Positions 1 through 6,515 of a stretch of DNA of 9,216 nucleotides are shown here, in pieces. The translations under genes were made by a program, and so were the position numbers. Positions within the stretch are counted from its first letter, which is position 1. Each line of letters opens with the position of its first letter. The notes under the pieces are model-generated. The model was not told where the DNA came from and did no database searches. It saw nothing but the letters and a program-made list of their open reading frames with translations. Source of the DNA: Calditrichia bacterium. GTDB taxonomy: Bacteria; Calditrichota; Calditrichia; RBG-13-44-9. The stretch is from positions 1 through 9,216 of the forward strand of contig JALXCH010000030.1 of NCBI GenBank assembly GCA_026991005.1, given 5' to 3'.

Positions 1-1138
1 GCACATCCAGTTGCAACACAGCCACCTGTTTCAGGCGATATTCTAATCCCGCGCTAAAAGACAGGGCATCTTCGCTGATACGAGTGGTGGTTCGTTCATA
101 ATTGTAGTAACTATGAAAAAGACGGGCTTTAATTCCCCAAAAAATCGGGAACCGAATGTTGCCAAAATACCCCACATTCTGCCCGCCGAAACCGTTTTGA
201 TAAATCACGCCCAGAGTTCCATACCGACCACTTAAGGTGAGCAACACTCGGGAGTCCGTATCGGAAACATTTCCAGGGATAATCTGAGTAATTCCGTACA
301 TGGTGTAAAAATATTGCAACCCGACCTGTGCCCATTTAAGCTGGTAGTACATTCCCAGCCTGAGCTGGTTATGGGCATGGACTTCAAACATGCTGAAAAA
401 AGAATCTTCATAAATGCGTGGGCGCTGGGAGTTGTATTCTGCCACCAGCGTCCAGGGCAAGGTTAGATAAGTTAAGCGCATCCGAAACAGTTGATATTTT
501 TTTTGCAACAGATTGTAATCCATCCGTACATAATAACCGAACCGGGGAATGAGCTTTCCGCCCAGACTTACCCCCAACTGCCGCCACACTGCTTCTTGCT
601 GACGAACTTTCTGAAAAAAGCTCACTTCCGTACGGAAACGTTGGGAAAAACGTAGAGCAATTTGTCCCCCAGCGGCATGGGCTTCGTTCCATTTGAGGAG
701 ATGAAACGTTCGATTGGAGGGAGCCAGCGTTCCAGCCACTAACCGCAACCGCACTTTCGAGTTGGGAGCAATTTGCAATTGTCCCCCATCAATAACACCA
801 TTCACCACCCCATAAAACAAAAATTGGCGACCGATTTTAATATGCACTTCCGGTTGGGGCTGCCAGAAATAATACAAATTGTACACCCGTTCGGCAATTT
901 CCCCGGGTTTTCCTCGCCGGGCAAAACGCCAATAGGTGTTCAAATAATTGCGGGGCAATTGCTTGCTCCGGAAGCGCAACCAGAATCCGTGGTACATATC
1001 CGTTATCCGATTGCCTTGCGCATCCTGCCAGAGGTAGAAACTGTTCTGCCAGTATCCATTCAGGGTAATTTGCGCATTTATGGGGAGAACCAACCCGAGT
1101 AATAAGATAAAACTAAAAGTACCTATTATCCTGTTCAT
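1..1138 (-). CDS. Predicted outer-membrane beta-barrel protein (porin-like), 3' end off the window
   Basis: An uninterrupted reading frame of 379 codons runs from an ATG at 1138 to the left edge, so the C-terminus is missing. A ribosome site (AAAGGGTGA at 1141-1149) lies just upstream and fixes the start. Residues 1-23 form a Sec signal peptide ending in INAQ. The remainder alternates aromatic and polar residues in short strands (for example residues 84-92, 196-208, 258-282, 299-312 and 336-346), is rich in Tyr, Phe, Trp and Arg, and shows no globular domain, all as expected of an outer-membrane barrel. A distinctive segment at about residues 102-119 reads GRQFLFYGVVNGVIDGG and probably forms a strand and turn near the N-terminal barrel region. 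I do not recognise the family or substrate. It stands alone, preceded by a long AT-rich spacer. Barrel localisation is inference from composition. Confidence 0.8.
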   Translation of the reverse strand, partial: MNRIIGTFSFILLLGLVLPINAQITLNGYWQNSFYLWQDAQGNRITDMYHGFWLRFRSKQLPRNYLNTYWRFARRGKPGEIAERVYNLYYFWQPQPEVHIKIGRQFLFYGVVNGVIDGGQLQIAPNSKVRLRLVAGTLAPSNRTFHLLKWNEAHAAGGQIALRFSQRFRTEVSFFQKVRQQEAVWRQLGVSLGGKLIPRFGYYVRMDYNLLQKKYQLFRMRLTYLTLPWTLVAEYNSQRPRIYEDSFFSMFEVHAHNQLRLGMYYQLKWAQVGLQYFYTMYGITQIIPGNVSDTDSRVLLTLSGRYGTLGVIYQNGFGGQNVGYFGNIRFPIFWGIKARLFHSYYNYERTTTRISEDALSFSAGLEYRLKQVAVLQLDV

Positions 1139-1614
1139 AATCACCCTTTGTGATTTATGATGAATGGAAATTGTTGCTACCTACATTAAGACATTAGGAA
1201 TTAATACATATTCCATTTATTCAAGAATCGTAGTACCATTAAAAAAGACTGGAGAATTCGAGATTAATCTTTTTATTTACATAAAGTGCTTCAATGAAAT
1301 GTTTAATAAATTATTTTTACTCCATTAATCATGCTAAATTGAAAATATGATTTACTTGCACTATTTTTCCCTTATTTTTATAGACACAAAACAATTTATT
1401 AAATCAAAAGAAATATTTCAATAGGATTTTACAATAAACAATTCTTTATATGCAGATATACCACATGTTATCTATTGCACTATATTTCAATCTTTCAAAA
1501 TAACATTTTTTGGAAGGTTTAACTAAAGCCACATTAAAACTGAGCGAAATGAATTAGTAGATTGCTCAAATAACCAATCACGTCAAAAAAATTTTATTTT
1601 CCCTCTAAACACCA
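1139..1614. other. AT-rich intergenic region without a gene
   Basis: About 475 bases, markedly richer in A and T than the flanking genes, lie between the asnS terminator and the barrel gene. I see no tRNA-like, riboswitch-like or repeat structure and no plausible coding frame. It must carry the promoter of the barrel gene at its left end, but no box there is convincing: TTGAAT occurs on the minus strand near 1220 without a well-spaced -10. A nine-base string TTGCACTAT occurs twice on the plus strand (near 1356 and 1475), which could be chance at this base composition. Confidence 0.6.
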
Positions 1615-1648
1615 AAAGCCCTTCCTCCGGATACGGAAGAAGGGCTTT
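1615..1648 (-). terminator. Rho-independent-type terminator of the asnS operon
   Basis: A 15-pair stem (1615-1629 with 1634-1648) closes a four-base loop, 25 bases past the asnS stop. The one imperfect position (1625/1638) is a G-U wobble in the minus-strand RNA but a C-A mismatch in the plus-strand RNA, which favours function on the minus transcript. The minus-strand tail is only moderately U-rich (TTTTGGTGTTT). The plus-strand side has a better run (GTTTTTT), so it may also stop transcription from the other direction. Confidence 0.8.
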
Positions 1649-1673
1649 GTTTTTTCTGAATTTCTCGGATTGT

Positions 1674-2987
1674 TTAAGGGGTTAGGCGATAGATAGTGCG
1701 GGGGAAGGGAATGGTTTCGCGAATGTGGTGTACGCCGGTAATCCAGGCTACGGTTCGCTCAATTCCCAGCCCGAAACCGGAGTGAGGTACGCTTCCGTAT
1801 TTTCGCAAATCCAGATACCAGGTAAAAGCGTCCATGGGTAAATTGTGCTCTTTGATGCGTTTCACCAGGGTGTCGTAATCATCTTCGCGCTGGCTTCCGC
1901 CAATGATTTCCCCATATCCTTCCGGGGCCAGCACATCCATAGCCAGTGCCAGAGCATCATTTTCGGGATCGCGCTTCATGTAAAATGCTTTTACCTGCGC
2001 CGGATAACGATGCACAATCACCGGTTTTTCAAATTGCTCGGAGATGATGGTTTCATCTCCACCCCCAAAATCATCACCCCAGGGGAAATCCACACCATTC
2101 TTCTTTAAAATCTCCACCGCTTCGGTGTAAGTGATTTTGGGGAAAGGCGGAATCACTTTTTCCAGACGGCTGGTATCCCGTTCCAGAATATCCAGCTCCA
2201 TCTTCCGGTTTTTTAGCACGCGCTGCACAATGTAGCTAATGAATTCTTCCGCCAGCTTCATATCATCATCCAGATCAAAATAAGCAACCTCGGGTTCCAC
2301 CATCCAGAATTCGGTGAGATGCCGCCGCGTTTTGGATTTCTCCGCCCGGAAAGTAGGGCCAAAAGTGTACACCTTACCAAATGCCATGGCAGCAGCTTCG
2401 GCATACAACTGCCCACTCTGGGTTAGATAGGCTTTATCGCCAAAATAATCCGTTTCGAACAGTGTGGTGGTTCCTTCGCAGGCAGCGGGAGTAAAAATGG
2501 GAGCATCCACCAGAATAAAATGCCGTTCGTTGAAAAAATCGCGAATAGCGGAAATAATTTCGTGCCGAATTCGCAAAATTGCGAACTGCTTGCGGCTGCG
2601 CAGCCAGAGATGCCGATGATCCATCAAGAAATCGATGCCGTGCTCTTTTTTGGTAATGGGGTAATCCACCGCCGCCTGGACCAACCGCATATCTGTCACG
2701 TGCAGCTCGTACCCCAGAGGCGAGCGCTTGTCTTCCCGTACCCAGCCCTTCACAATCAGTGAGGACTCCAGCCCCATTTTATCGTACAGTTCAAAAATTT
2801 CTTCCGGAACATCGTTCTTACTCACCACACATTGAATGATGTTTGTGCCGTCCCGCACCAGTAAAAACTGAATTTTCCCGCTGGTGCGTTTATTATAGAG
2901 CCAACCGGCAATAATCACTTCCTGATCCAGATACCGGTGAATATCTTCGATGTACACACGTTGCTTGTAACTGGTTAAATCCAACAT
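1674..2987 (-). CDS. asnS: Asparaginyl-tRNA synthetase (class IIb)
   Basis: This cytoplasmic enzyme charges tRNA-Asn with asparagine using ATP. The 437 residues show an N-terminal OB-fold anticodon-binding domain (about 20-105) followed by the class II catalytic domain (about 130-437). Motif 2 is at 213-228 ([16 protein letters not shown], Arg214 contacting ATP) and motif 3 at 404-415 ([12 protein letters not shown], Arg411). The loop at 168-180 ([13 protein letters not shown]), the [13 protein letters not shown] form of motif 2 and the C-terminal [11 protein letters not shown] distinguish AsnRS from AspRS, whose motif 2 differs. The length is slightly below the 466 residues of the E. coli enzyme. 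The start is supported by AAAAGGAGA (2992-3000) upstream. It is the last gene of a three-gene operon, 18 bases after the peptidase gene, and is followed by a strong terminator. An encoded AsnRS means that Asn-tRNA can be made directly; whether the amidotransferase route also exists cannot be seen here. Confidence 0.96.
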   Translation of the reverse strand: MLDLTSYKQRVYIEDIHRYLDQEVIIAGWLYNKRTSGKIQFLLVRDGTNIIQCVVSKNDVPEEIFELYDKMGLESSLIVKGWVREDKRSPLGYELHVTDMRLVQAAVDYPITKKEHGIDFLMDHRHLWLRSRKQFAILRIRHEIISAIRDFFNERHFILVDAPIFTPAACEGTTTLFETDYFGDKAYLTQSGQLYAEAAAMAFGKVYTFGPTFRAEKSKTRRHLTEFWMVEPEVAYFDLDDDMKLAEEFISYIVQRVLKNRKMELDILERDTSRLEKVIPPFPKITYTEAVEILKKNGVDFPWGDDFGGGDETIISEQFEKPVIVHRYPAQVKAFYMKRDPENDALALAMDVLAPEGYGEIIGGSQREDDYDTLVKRIKEHNLPMDAFTWYLDLRKYGSVPHSGFGLGIERTVAWITGVHHIRETIPFPRTIYRLTP

Positions 2988-3005
2988 AGCTTCTCCTTTT
3001 TCGCT

Positions 3006-4691
3006 TTACCTTCTAAAATCTCCTTCGGGTGCCGTGAGAATCGATTTATCGAAGCGCGGAAATTCTTTTAAATTAGCCAGATGGTAAGAAAAATTGGCGA
3101 TATGACGGGCGATTTTCGCCAGCTTGCGGTAATCGATTTTGTCGGGCGTATCCCGGGGACTGGTGTAATCGGTATGGAAACCGGTGAAATAGTACACCAC
3201 CGGAATACCATGAGGCTGAAAATTAGCGTGGTCGCTTCCGCTGGTGAAGTACACATTGGGATCGAACATCAGGTGAAGATTGACCGGCTGGTTTGCTTCC
3301 TGGGCCAGTTTCTTTATCGCGGGAGTTTGGGCGGAATAAAGCAACATCACCTTATTTTCGGCATCCTCATCTTTCATGGGTCTCCGCAGTGCCATAAAAC
3401 TAAAGGAAGCATCTCGCCCCACCATATCCATGTTGATGACTGTTTTAATCTGGTTTAAGGGAATGGGTGGGTGATCGGTGAAATAGAGGCTGCCCAGCAT
3501 CCCCTTCTCTTCCGCATCCCAGAAAGCAAATAGAATACTGCGTTCCGGCCGTTTGCTTTCGGGAAGATGCGCATACGCCCGTGCGACACTTAAATTGGCC
3601 ACATCTCCCGAAGCGTTATCGTCGGCTCCTCGATAAATCCCGTCTTCCCGCACCCCTTCATGGTCGTAATGGGAACCAATCAAAATGTACTCCTGGCGCA
3701 GTTGGGGATTTCTGCCGGGCAATATCGCCAGAACGTTGCGACATTGCCGCACATCCTCCCCTTTTTTAGCGATTTGAATATTCCAGGTAAAATCGGGGAA
3801 ACCTTTCCCCTCCCAGGCAAAGCTTTTTTTGTGCTTCTTCCCCAACCATTTGCGCAATTTTTTAAGGTTGGATTGGTAATTCTTCTCGATCCAATCCCCA
3901 AACACTTTTTCCGAGAAGGCCGGCGAAAGCAAAATGACCGGCACACCCGGCTCGTTTTTTAAAGTAAATTGCTTCTCCTGCAACTGGCGAGCTCTGCGTT
4001 TTAGAATGCGTTCCACTTTGGTTCGGTTCTCGGGAGAGGGAATCAGCACCACCGCCACTGCACCCATGCGGGCCGCCGTGCGCGCTTTTTGCAATACCAG
4101 TGAGTAAACGGTCTGATGCTTCCCGTTGAAGAAAACCAGCGAGTCGGTTTCCAGCGGTTCTCCGTAGTATGCCACCAGCAATTTGTTCTGGCATTGCACC
4201 CGGGTAAAATCGTCGTACTGATATTCCGGTGCCTGAATGTCGTAACCCGCAAAGACCGCCTTACCCTGGTAATTCACATCCCGGGGGGAATTGAAGAAGT
4301 AAAAGAAATCCTTTCCAAATTCGGCGTTTGTGATCTCCTTTTTACCTCCTACCGAAAGAGAAATTTGCAATTGGTTGGGAACCATTCCCACAATTTCGAA
4401 ATACTGGTAATAATTTTCCAGCAATTCAATTGAATCGCGCGGTGCTACTGGATTTAACCCCAGTCCCAGCATGCGGCTGGATAAAAAGGCGCCAGCCGTG
4501 TAACCGCCGGGCAGTCCCGCTTCCCGCCCCTGTAATTCCCGGGAAGCTAAAAAATATACATCTCCCCGAGCCGTCTGGGGCGAAATCACATTTAAAAGCG
4601 GGAAATCCTGCGCTACCACCAGCGCTGCCAAAACCAGCACCCCAATCAGAACTGCTGGAAATGGGTAAACAGAATATTTCCGAGGTTTCAT
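3006..4691 (-). CDS. Secreted M28-family zinc aminopeptidase with PA domain
   Basis: A predicted exported exopeptidase of 561 residues. Residues 1-28 are a Sec signal peptide (MKPRKYS, then a hydrophobic core to about VVAQ). A protease-associated (PA) domain spans roughly 142-225 (YDDFTRVQCQNKLLVAYYGEP and following), and the M28 catalytic domain lies at about 318-545. All co-catalytic zinc residues of the family can be placed: His341 in GSHYDH, the bridging Asp358 in GADDNASG, catalytic Glu394 and ligand Glu395 in WDAEEKG, Asp422 in NMDMVGR and His506 in FHTDYTSP. It should therefore be active, releasing N-terminal amino acids in the periplasm or outside the cell; substrate preference cannot be read. 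The frame opens nine codons further upstream at 4718, but the ATG at 4691 has an ideal AGGAGG and starts the signal peptide directly. It lies 57 bases after the editing-domain gene and 18 before asnS. Confidence 0.93.
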   Translation of the reverse strand: MKPRKYSVYPFPAVLIGVLVLAALVVAQDFPLLNVISPQTARGDVYFLASRELQGREAGLPGGYTAGAFLSSRMLGLGLNPVAPRDSIELLENYYQYFEIVGMVPNQLQISLSVGGKKEITNAEFGKDFFYFFNSPRDVNYQGKAVFAGYDIQAPEYQYDDFTRVQCQNKLLVAYYGEPLETDSLVFFNGKHQTVYSLVLQKARTAARMGAVAVVLIPSPENRTKVERILKRRARQLQEKQFTLKNEPGVPVILLSPAFSEKVFGDWIEKNYQSNLKKLRKWLGKKHKKSFAWEGKGFPDFTWNIQIAKKGEDVRQCRNVLAILPGRNPQLRQEYILIGSHYDHEGVREDGIYRGADDNASGDVANLSVARAYAHLPESKRPERSILFAFWDAEEKGMLGSLYFTDHPPIPLNQIKTVINMDMVGRDASFSFMALRRPMKDEDAENKVMLLYSAQTPAIKKLAQEANQPVNLHLMFDPNVYFTSGSDHANFQPHGIPVVYYFTGFHTDYTSPRDTPDKIDYRKLAKIARHIANFSYHLANLKEFPRFDKSILTAPEGDFRR

Positions 4692-4695
4692 AATA

Positions 4696-4701
4696 CCTCC
4701 T
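4696..4701 (-). promoter_or_regulatory. Ribosome binding site fixing the M28 peptidase start
   Basis: AGGAGG lies four bases before the ATG at 4691. The earlier in-frame ATG codons (near 4718) would put nine extra residues ahead of the signal peptide, so this site decides the start. Confidence 0.85.
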
Positions 4702-4748
4702 GCAACATTTCGCATCAAAAGATTGAACCCAATTTATTTCCGGCTTTT

Positions 4749-5159
4749 CTACAAACTTTTAAATACCCGTGCCAGCGAGAATCCCGGCGCTTCTAACTGC
4801 AAATCCAGAAAATAACCAAAAGGTGTTTGCCATACCTGGTAACCGGCATTCTCCAGTTTCGCCTGTACTTCGTCAAATATCTTCTGCACAAATTCCGGTT
4901 CCGCCTTGCTTTCGGAAAGATGCGCAAACGAGTGCAGAACAACCTTCTTGCTCCCCACTTTCGGCGCCAACCATTTGATGTTTTTCAACAACTTATTTTT
5001 CACACTTTTCTCCCGTTCCATGTCCTCGGCCTCTCCGTGCACAAAAGCCACAATCACATCCTGATGTTCCTGCTGCACCTGCTGCTCGGGCACCGTATCC
5101 AGATTCTTCACAGCCGTTTTGTAAGCAAAGCGGTTGCAGTAAATCATTAACAATTTCAT
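4749..5159 (-). CDS. Free-standing archaeal-type threonyl-tRNA synthetase editing domain
   Basis: A 136-residue protein consisting only of the tRNA-Thr editing fold (Pfam family tRNA-Thr_ED). That fold forms the N-terminus of archaeal ThrRS, where it removes mischarged serine from tRNA-Thr; it resembles D-aminoacyl-tRNA deacylase. Recognisable features are the opening MKLLMIYCNRFAYK, the strand DVIVAFVHGE (34-43), the motif LHSFAHLSES (75-84), the helix after it, and QTPFGYFLDLQ (111-121) ending in LARVFKSL. There is no synthetase domain. The residues just after PFGY are FL, whereas archaeal ThrRS (from memory of Pyrococcus) has YK there with a functional lysine, so the chemistry or substrate may differ. 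The frame can open at a TTG at 5183, but the ATG at 5159 has a GGAG site and matches the usual start of the fold; the predicted promoter also overlaps the region upstream. First gene of the operon with the M28 peptidase and asnS. Family call firm, activity inferred. Confidence 0.9.
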   Translation of the reverse strand: MKLLMIYCNRFAYKTAVKNLDTVPEQQVQQEHQDVIVAFVHGEAEDMEREKSVKNKLLKNIKWLAPKVGSKKVVLHSFAHLSESKAEPEFVQKIFDEVQAKLENAGYQVWQTPFGYFLDLQLEAPGFSLARVFKSL

Positions 5160-5166
5160 CCGTACG

Positions 5167-5170
5167 CTCC
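5167..5170 (-). promoter_or_regulatory. Ribosome binding site fixing the editing-domain start
   Basis: GGAG lies seven bases before the ATG at 5159. It selects that ATG over the in-frame TTG at 5183, eight codons upstream. Confidence 0.6.
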
Positions 5171-5187
5171 GTTTGATTTTCAAAAAC

Positions 5188-5219
5188 CAAATTTACAATT
5201 TTTTTAGATGAATCCCAAA
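5188..5219 (-). promoter_or_regulatory. Candidate Bacteroidetes-type promoter for the editing domain - M28 - asnS operon
   Basis: On the minus strand TTTG (5216-5219) is followed after 20 bases by TAAATTTG (5188-5195). This matches the known Bacteroidetes sigma-A consensus of TTTG, about 19-20 bases, then TAnnTTTG. Transcription would start a few bases downstream near 5181, giving a leader of roughly 20 bases before the ATG at 5159 that contains its ribosome site. The match and spacing are seen; use by this organism is inference. Confidence 0.5.
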
Positions 5220-5579
5220 TTGCAATTCAGAATCCGGTTAATCCAGATTTTACCTGCAAACAGCGCTCACCGAAACACTTGAACATGGAGGAAAAAGCGG
5301 TGAGATACACCCCCTGCCCATTTAATTTTATCTCCCCTTTGACATGCTTATTTTGCTTATCGAATATATTACAAAGAGAAGAAGAAAAGAATGGGAGAGC
5401 CATGGAATTCTGCCTGGCAATGTTGCTTTTTAGTGCGTTGGGAGAAATGCTGGAGGAACTGTTTAATTACCGGTGTGAATGGCTTTCAGTTCGAGAAATA
5501 TGCCATCGCTCTACTAATTTTAACGAGAGTGAGGAATGTGGCTACTCTGAAACTCAGTTCGCAGAATATCCCCACTGTG

Positions 5580-5690
5580 CTAAAATGACAAAACTGATGC
5601 AGAAAAGAACCCCCTCCCTTTCCTGCTATTTCTATTTACACAAAATTTGTTACACTTCCATAACAACACAAACACAATCGGTTTCTTCAT
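5580..5690 (-). CDS. Small ORF or gene remnant directly after the ABC ATPase
   Basis: A 36-codon ORF begins 18 bases after the ATPase stop with AGAGGA about seven bases before its ATG. The translation starts MKKPIVFVLLWKCNKFC, like the beginning of an exported or membrane protein, then becomes basic and low in complexity (RKGRG) and ends at a TAG. Spacing and ribosome site are those of a further operon gene, but the length is not. It may be a genuine small protein, the stub of a gene truncated by deletion, or chance. A possible terminator hairpin lies inside it, which argues against translation to the end. No family recognised. Confidence 0.25.
   Translation of the reverse strand: MKKPIVFVLLWKCNKFCVNRNSRKGRGFFSASVLSF
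5599..5626 (-). terminator. Possible hairpin terminator downstream of the ABC ATPase gene
   Basis: The minus-strand RNA can fold an 11-pair stem, starting GCAGGAAAGGG and ending UUCUUUUCUGC, with a six-base loop. Three pairs are G-U wobbles, so the plus-strand RNA could not form it. It lies about 80-110 bases past the ATPase stop and is followed by a weakly U-rich stretch. The wobbles and weak tail keep confidence low. It overlaps the small ORF at 5580-5690. Confidence 0.3.
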
Positions 5691-5708
5691 CGTTAAATCC
5701 TCTTTTTT

Positions 5709-6515
5709 TCAGCCATTATAACCGTATAAATCCCCAAAATCATTTTTTTTCATTTCGGGAAAAACGATCGGGATTTGCTCTTCCGTAAAAAGCAATTTAA
5801 GGGGTGTTTCGTACACGTCTTCCAGTAACGATTTTTCTCCAATCTCCCGGGCCGTTCCTCGGGCAAGGAGCCTCCCCTCCTTCAAAACAAAGATGCGATC
5901 GCTAAACCGCAAAGCAAGATTCACATCATGGGTGACCATCACAATGGTCTTTTGCTGGCGTTCCTTCAGACGGAACAGGATTTCCAGAAAATGCATCTGG
6001 TGTTTCAAATCCAGTGCTGTGGTGGGTTCATCCAGAAGCAACACCTCCGGTTGTTGAGCCAATGCCGAAGCAAGCACGACCCGCTGTCTTTCCCCTCCGC
6101 TCAAAGAGAGAAAAGGCCGCTGGCGCAACTCCCAGCATTCGGTTTCGCGTAAAGCCTCTTCCACAGCCTGAATATCTTCCGGAGAATTCCCGGGCTGCAA
6201 TCCTTGATAGGGAAATCGCCCCATCATTACAATTTCCCGGGCAGTAAAGTTAAAAGAAGAGGTAAAATGTTGCGGCACATACCCCACCAGTCGGGCAAAC
6301 TCCTTGCGGGAAAATTGATAAATCTCTTTTTGGTGAAAGCGAATCCTCCCGTTTTGCAGGGGAAGAATTCCATCCAGAAGTTTTAGAAGTGTGGATTTCC
6401 CAGCTCCGTTTGGTCCGATGATGCTCACCAATTCTCCTGCGGTCACCCGGAAAGAAATGTCATGCAGTACGGGTTTTTCTTTGTAAGAGAATGTGAGCTT
6501 TTCCACCTCAATCAT
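5709..6515 (-). CDS. ABC transporter ATPase of the FecE/BtuD type (corrinoid or iron-chelate import)
   Basis: A 268-residue cytoplasmic ATPase with every nucleotide-binding element: Walker A GPNGAGKST at 34-42, Q-loop glutamine at 82, signature LSGGE at 138-142, Walker B VLLLDEP at 158-164, D-loop TTALD at 165-169 and switch histidine 196 in THD. The segments NFTAREIVMMGRFPY and VGYVPQ are typical of the FecE/FhuC/BtuD group that powers type II importers for vitamin B12, haem or siderophores. A tail of about 40 residues after the core (from about 228) ends in FGDLYGYNG and is unassigned. The start codon overlaps the stop of the binding-protein gene by four bases (ATGA at 6512-6515), which implies translational coupling, with only a weak GAGAAG site upstream. 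A FecCD-type permease, normally the neighbour, is not present in the window. Substrate is inferred from context. Confidence 0.93.
   Translation of the reverse strand: MIEVEKLTFSYKEKPVLHDISFRVTAGELVSIIGPNGAGKSTLLKLLDGILPLQNGRIRFHQKEIYQFSRKEFARLVGYVPQHFTSSFNFTAREIVMMGRFPYQGLQPGNSPEDIQAVEEALRETECWELRQRPFLSLSGGERQRVVLASALAQQPEVLLLDEPTTALDLKHQMHFLEILFRLKERQQKTIVMVTHDVNLALRFSDRIFVLKEGRLLARGTAREIGEKSLLEDVYETPLKLLFTEEQIPIVFPEMKKNDFGDLYGYNG

Larger units (their letters stand above)
5160..5708. other. Inter-operon region without a secure gene
   Basis: About 550 bases separate the ATPase gene from the editing-domain operon. The parts I can point to are the small ORF at 5580-5690, a weak hairpin at 5599-5626, the candidate promoter at 5188-5219, and a plus-strand TTGACA at 5339-5344 ahead of short overlapping plus-strand frames (5391-5588 and 5279-5788). 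Neither plus-strand translation resembles a family I know; the longer one runs into the ATPase gene on the opposite strand. The stretch 5400-5580 is closer to coding sequence in base composition than the AT-rich flanks, so it may be a decayed gene. Confidence 0.45.

Noticed and set aside
408..692. 94-codon minus-strand ORF in another frame
   Set aside because: Out-of-frame shadow of the barrel gene; its Ser/Arg-rich composition resembles a chance frame.
773..1102. 109-codon plus-strand ORF
   Set aside because: It lies antisense within the continuous 379-codon minus-strand barrel gene, which has a signal peptide and ribosome site. The plus-strand translation has no family features.
1356..1490. 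TTGCACTAT repeated twice in the AT-rich spacer
   Set aside because: Only nine bases shared, different flanks and strongly AT-rich background; not enough to call a repeat or operator.
1139..1614. CRISPR array, tRNA or mobile element in the AT-rich spacer
   Set aside because: No regularly spaced repeats, no tRNA-type T-arm sequence, and no terminal inverted repeats or transposase fragments are visible.
3068..4252. Several 60-125-codon ORFs on both strands inside the M28 gene
   Set aside because: Shadows of a complete peptidase gene with all metal ligands in one frame.
5279..5788. 169-codon plus-strand ORF
   Set aside because: Its 3' end overlaps the ATPase gene on the opposite strand. Composition is irregular and Cys-rich, with no recognisable motif. 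Kept only as part of the unexplained block.
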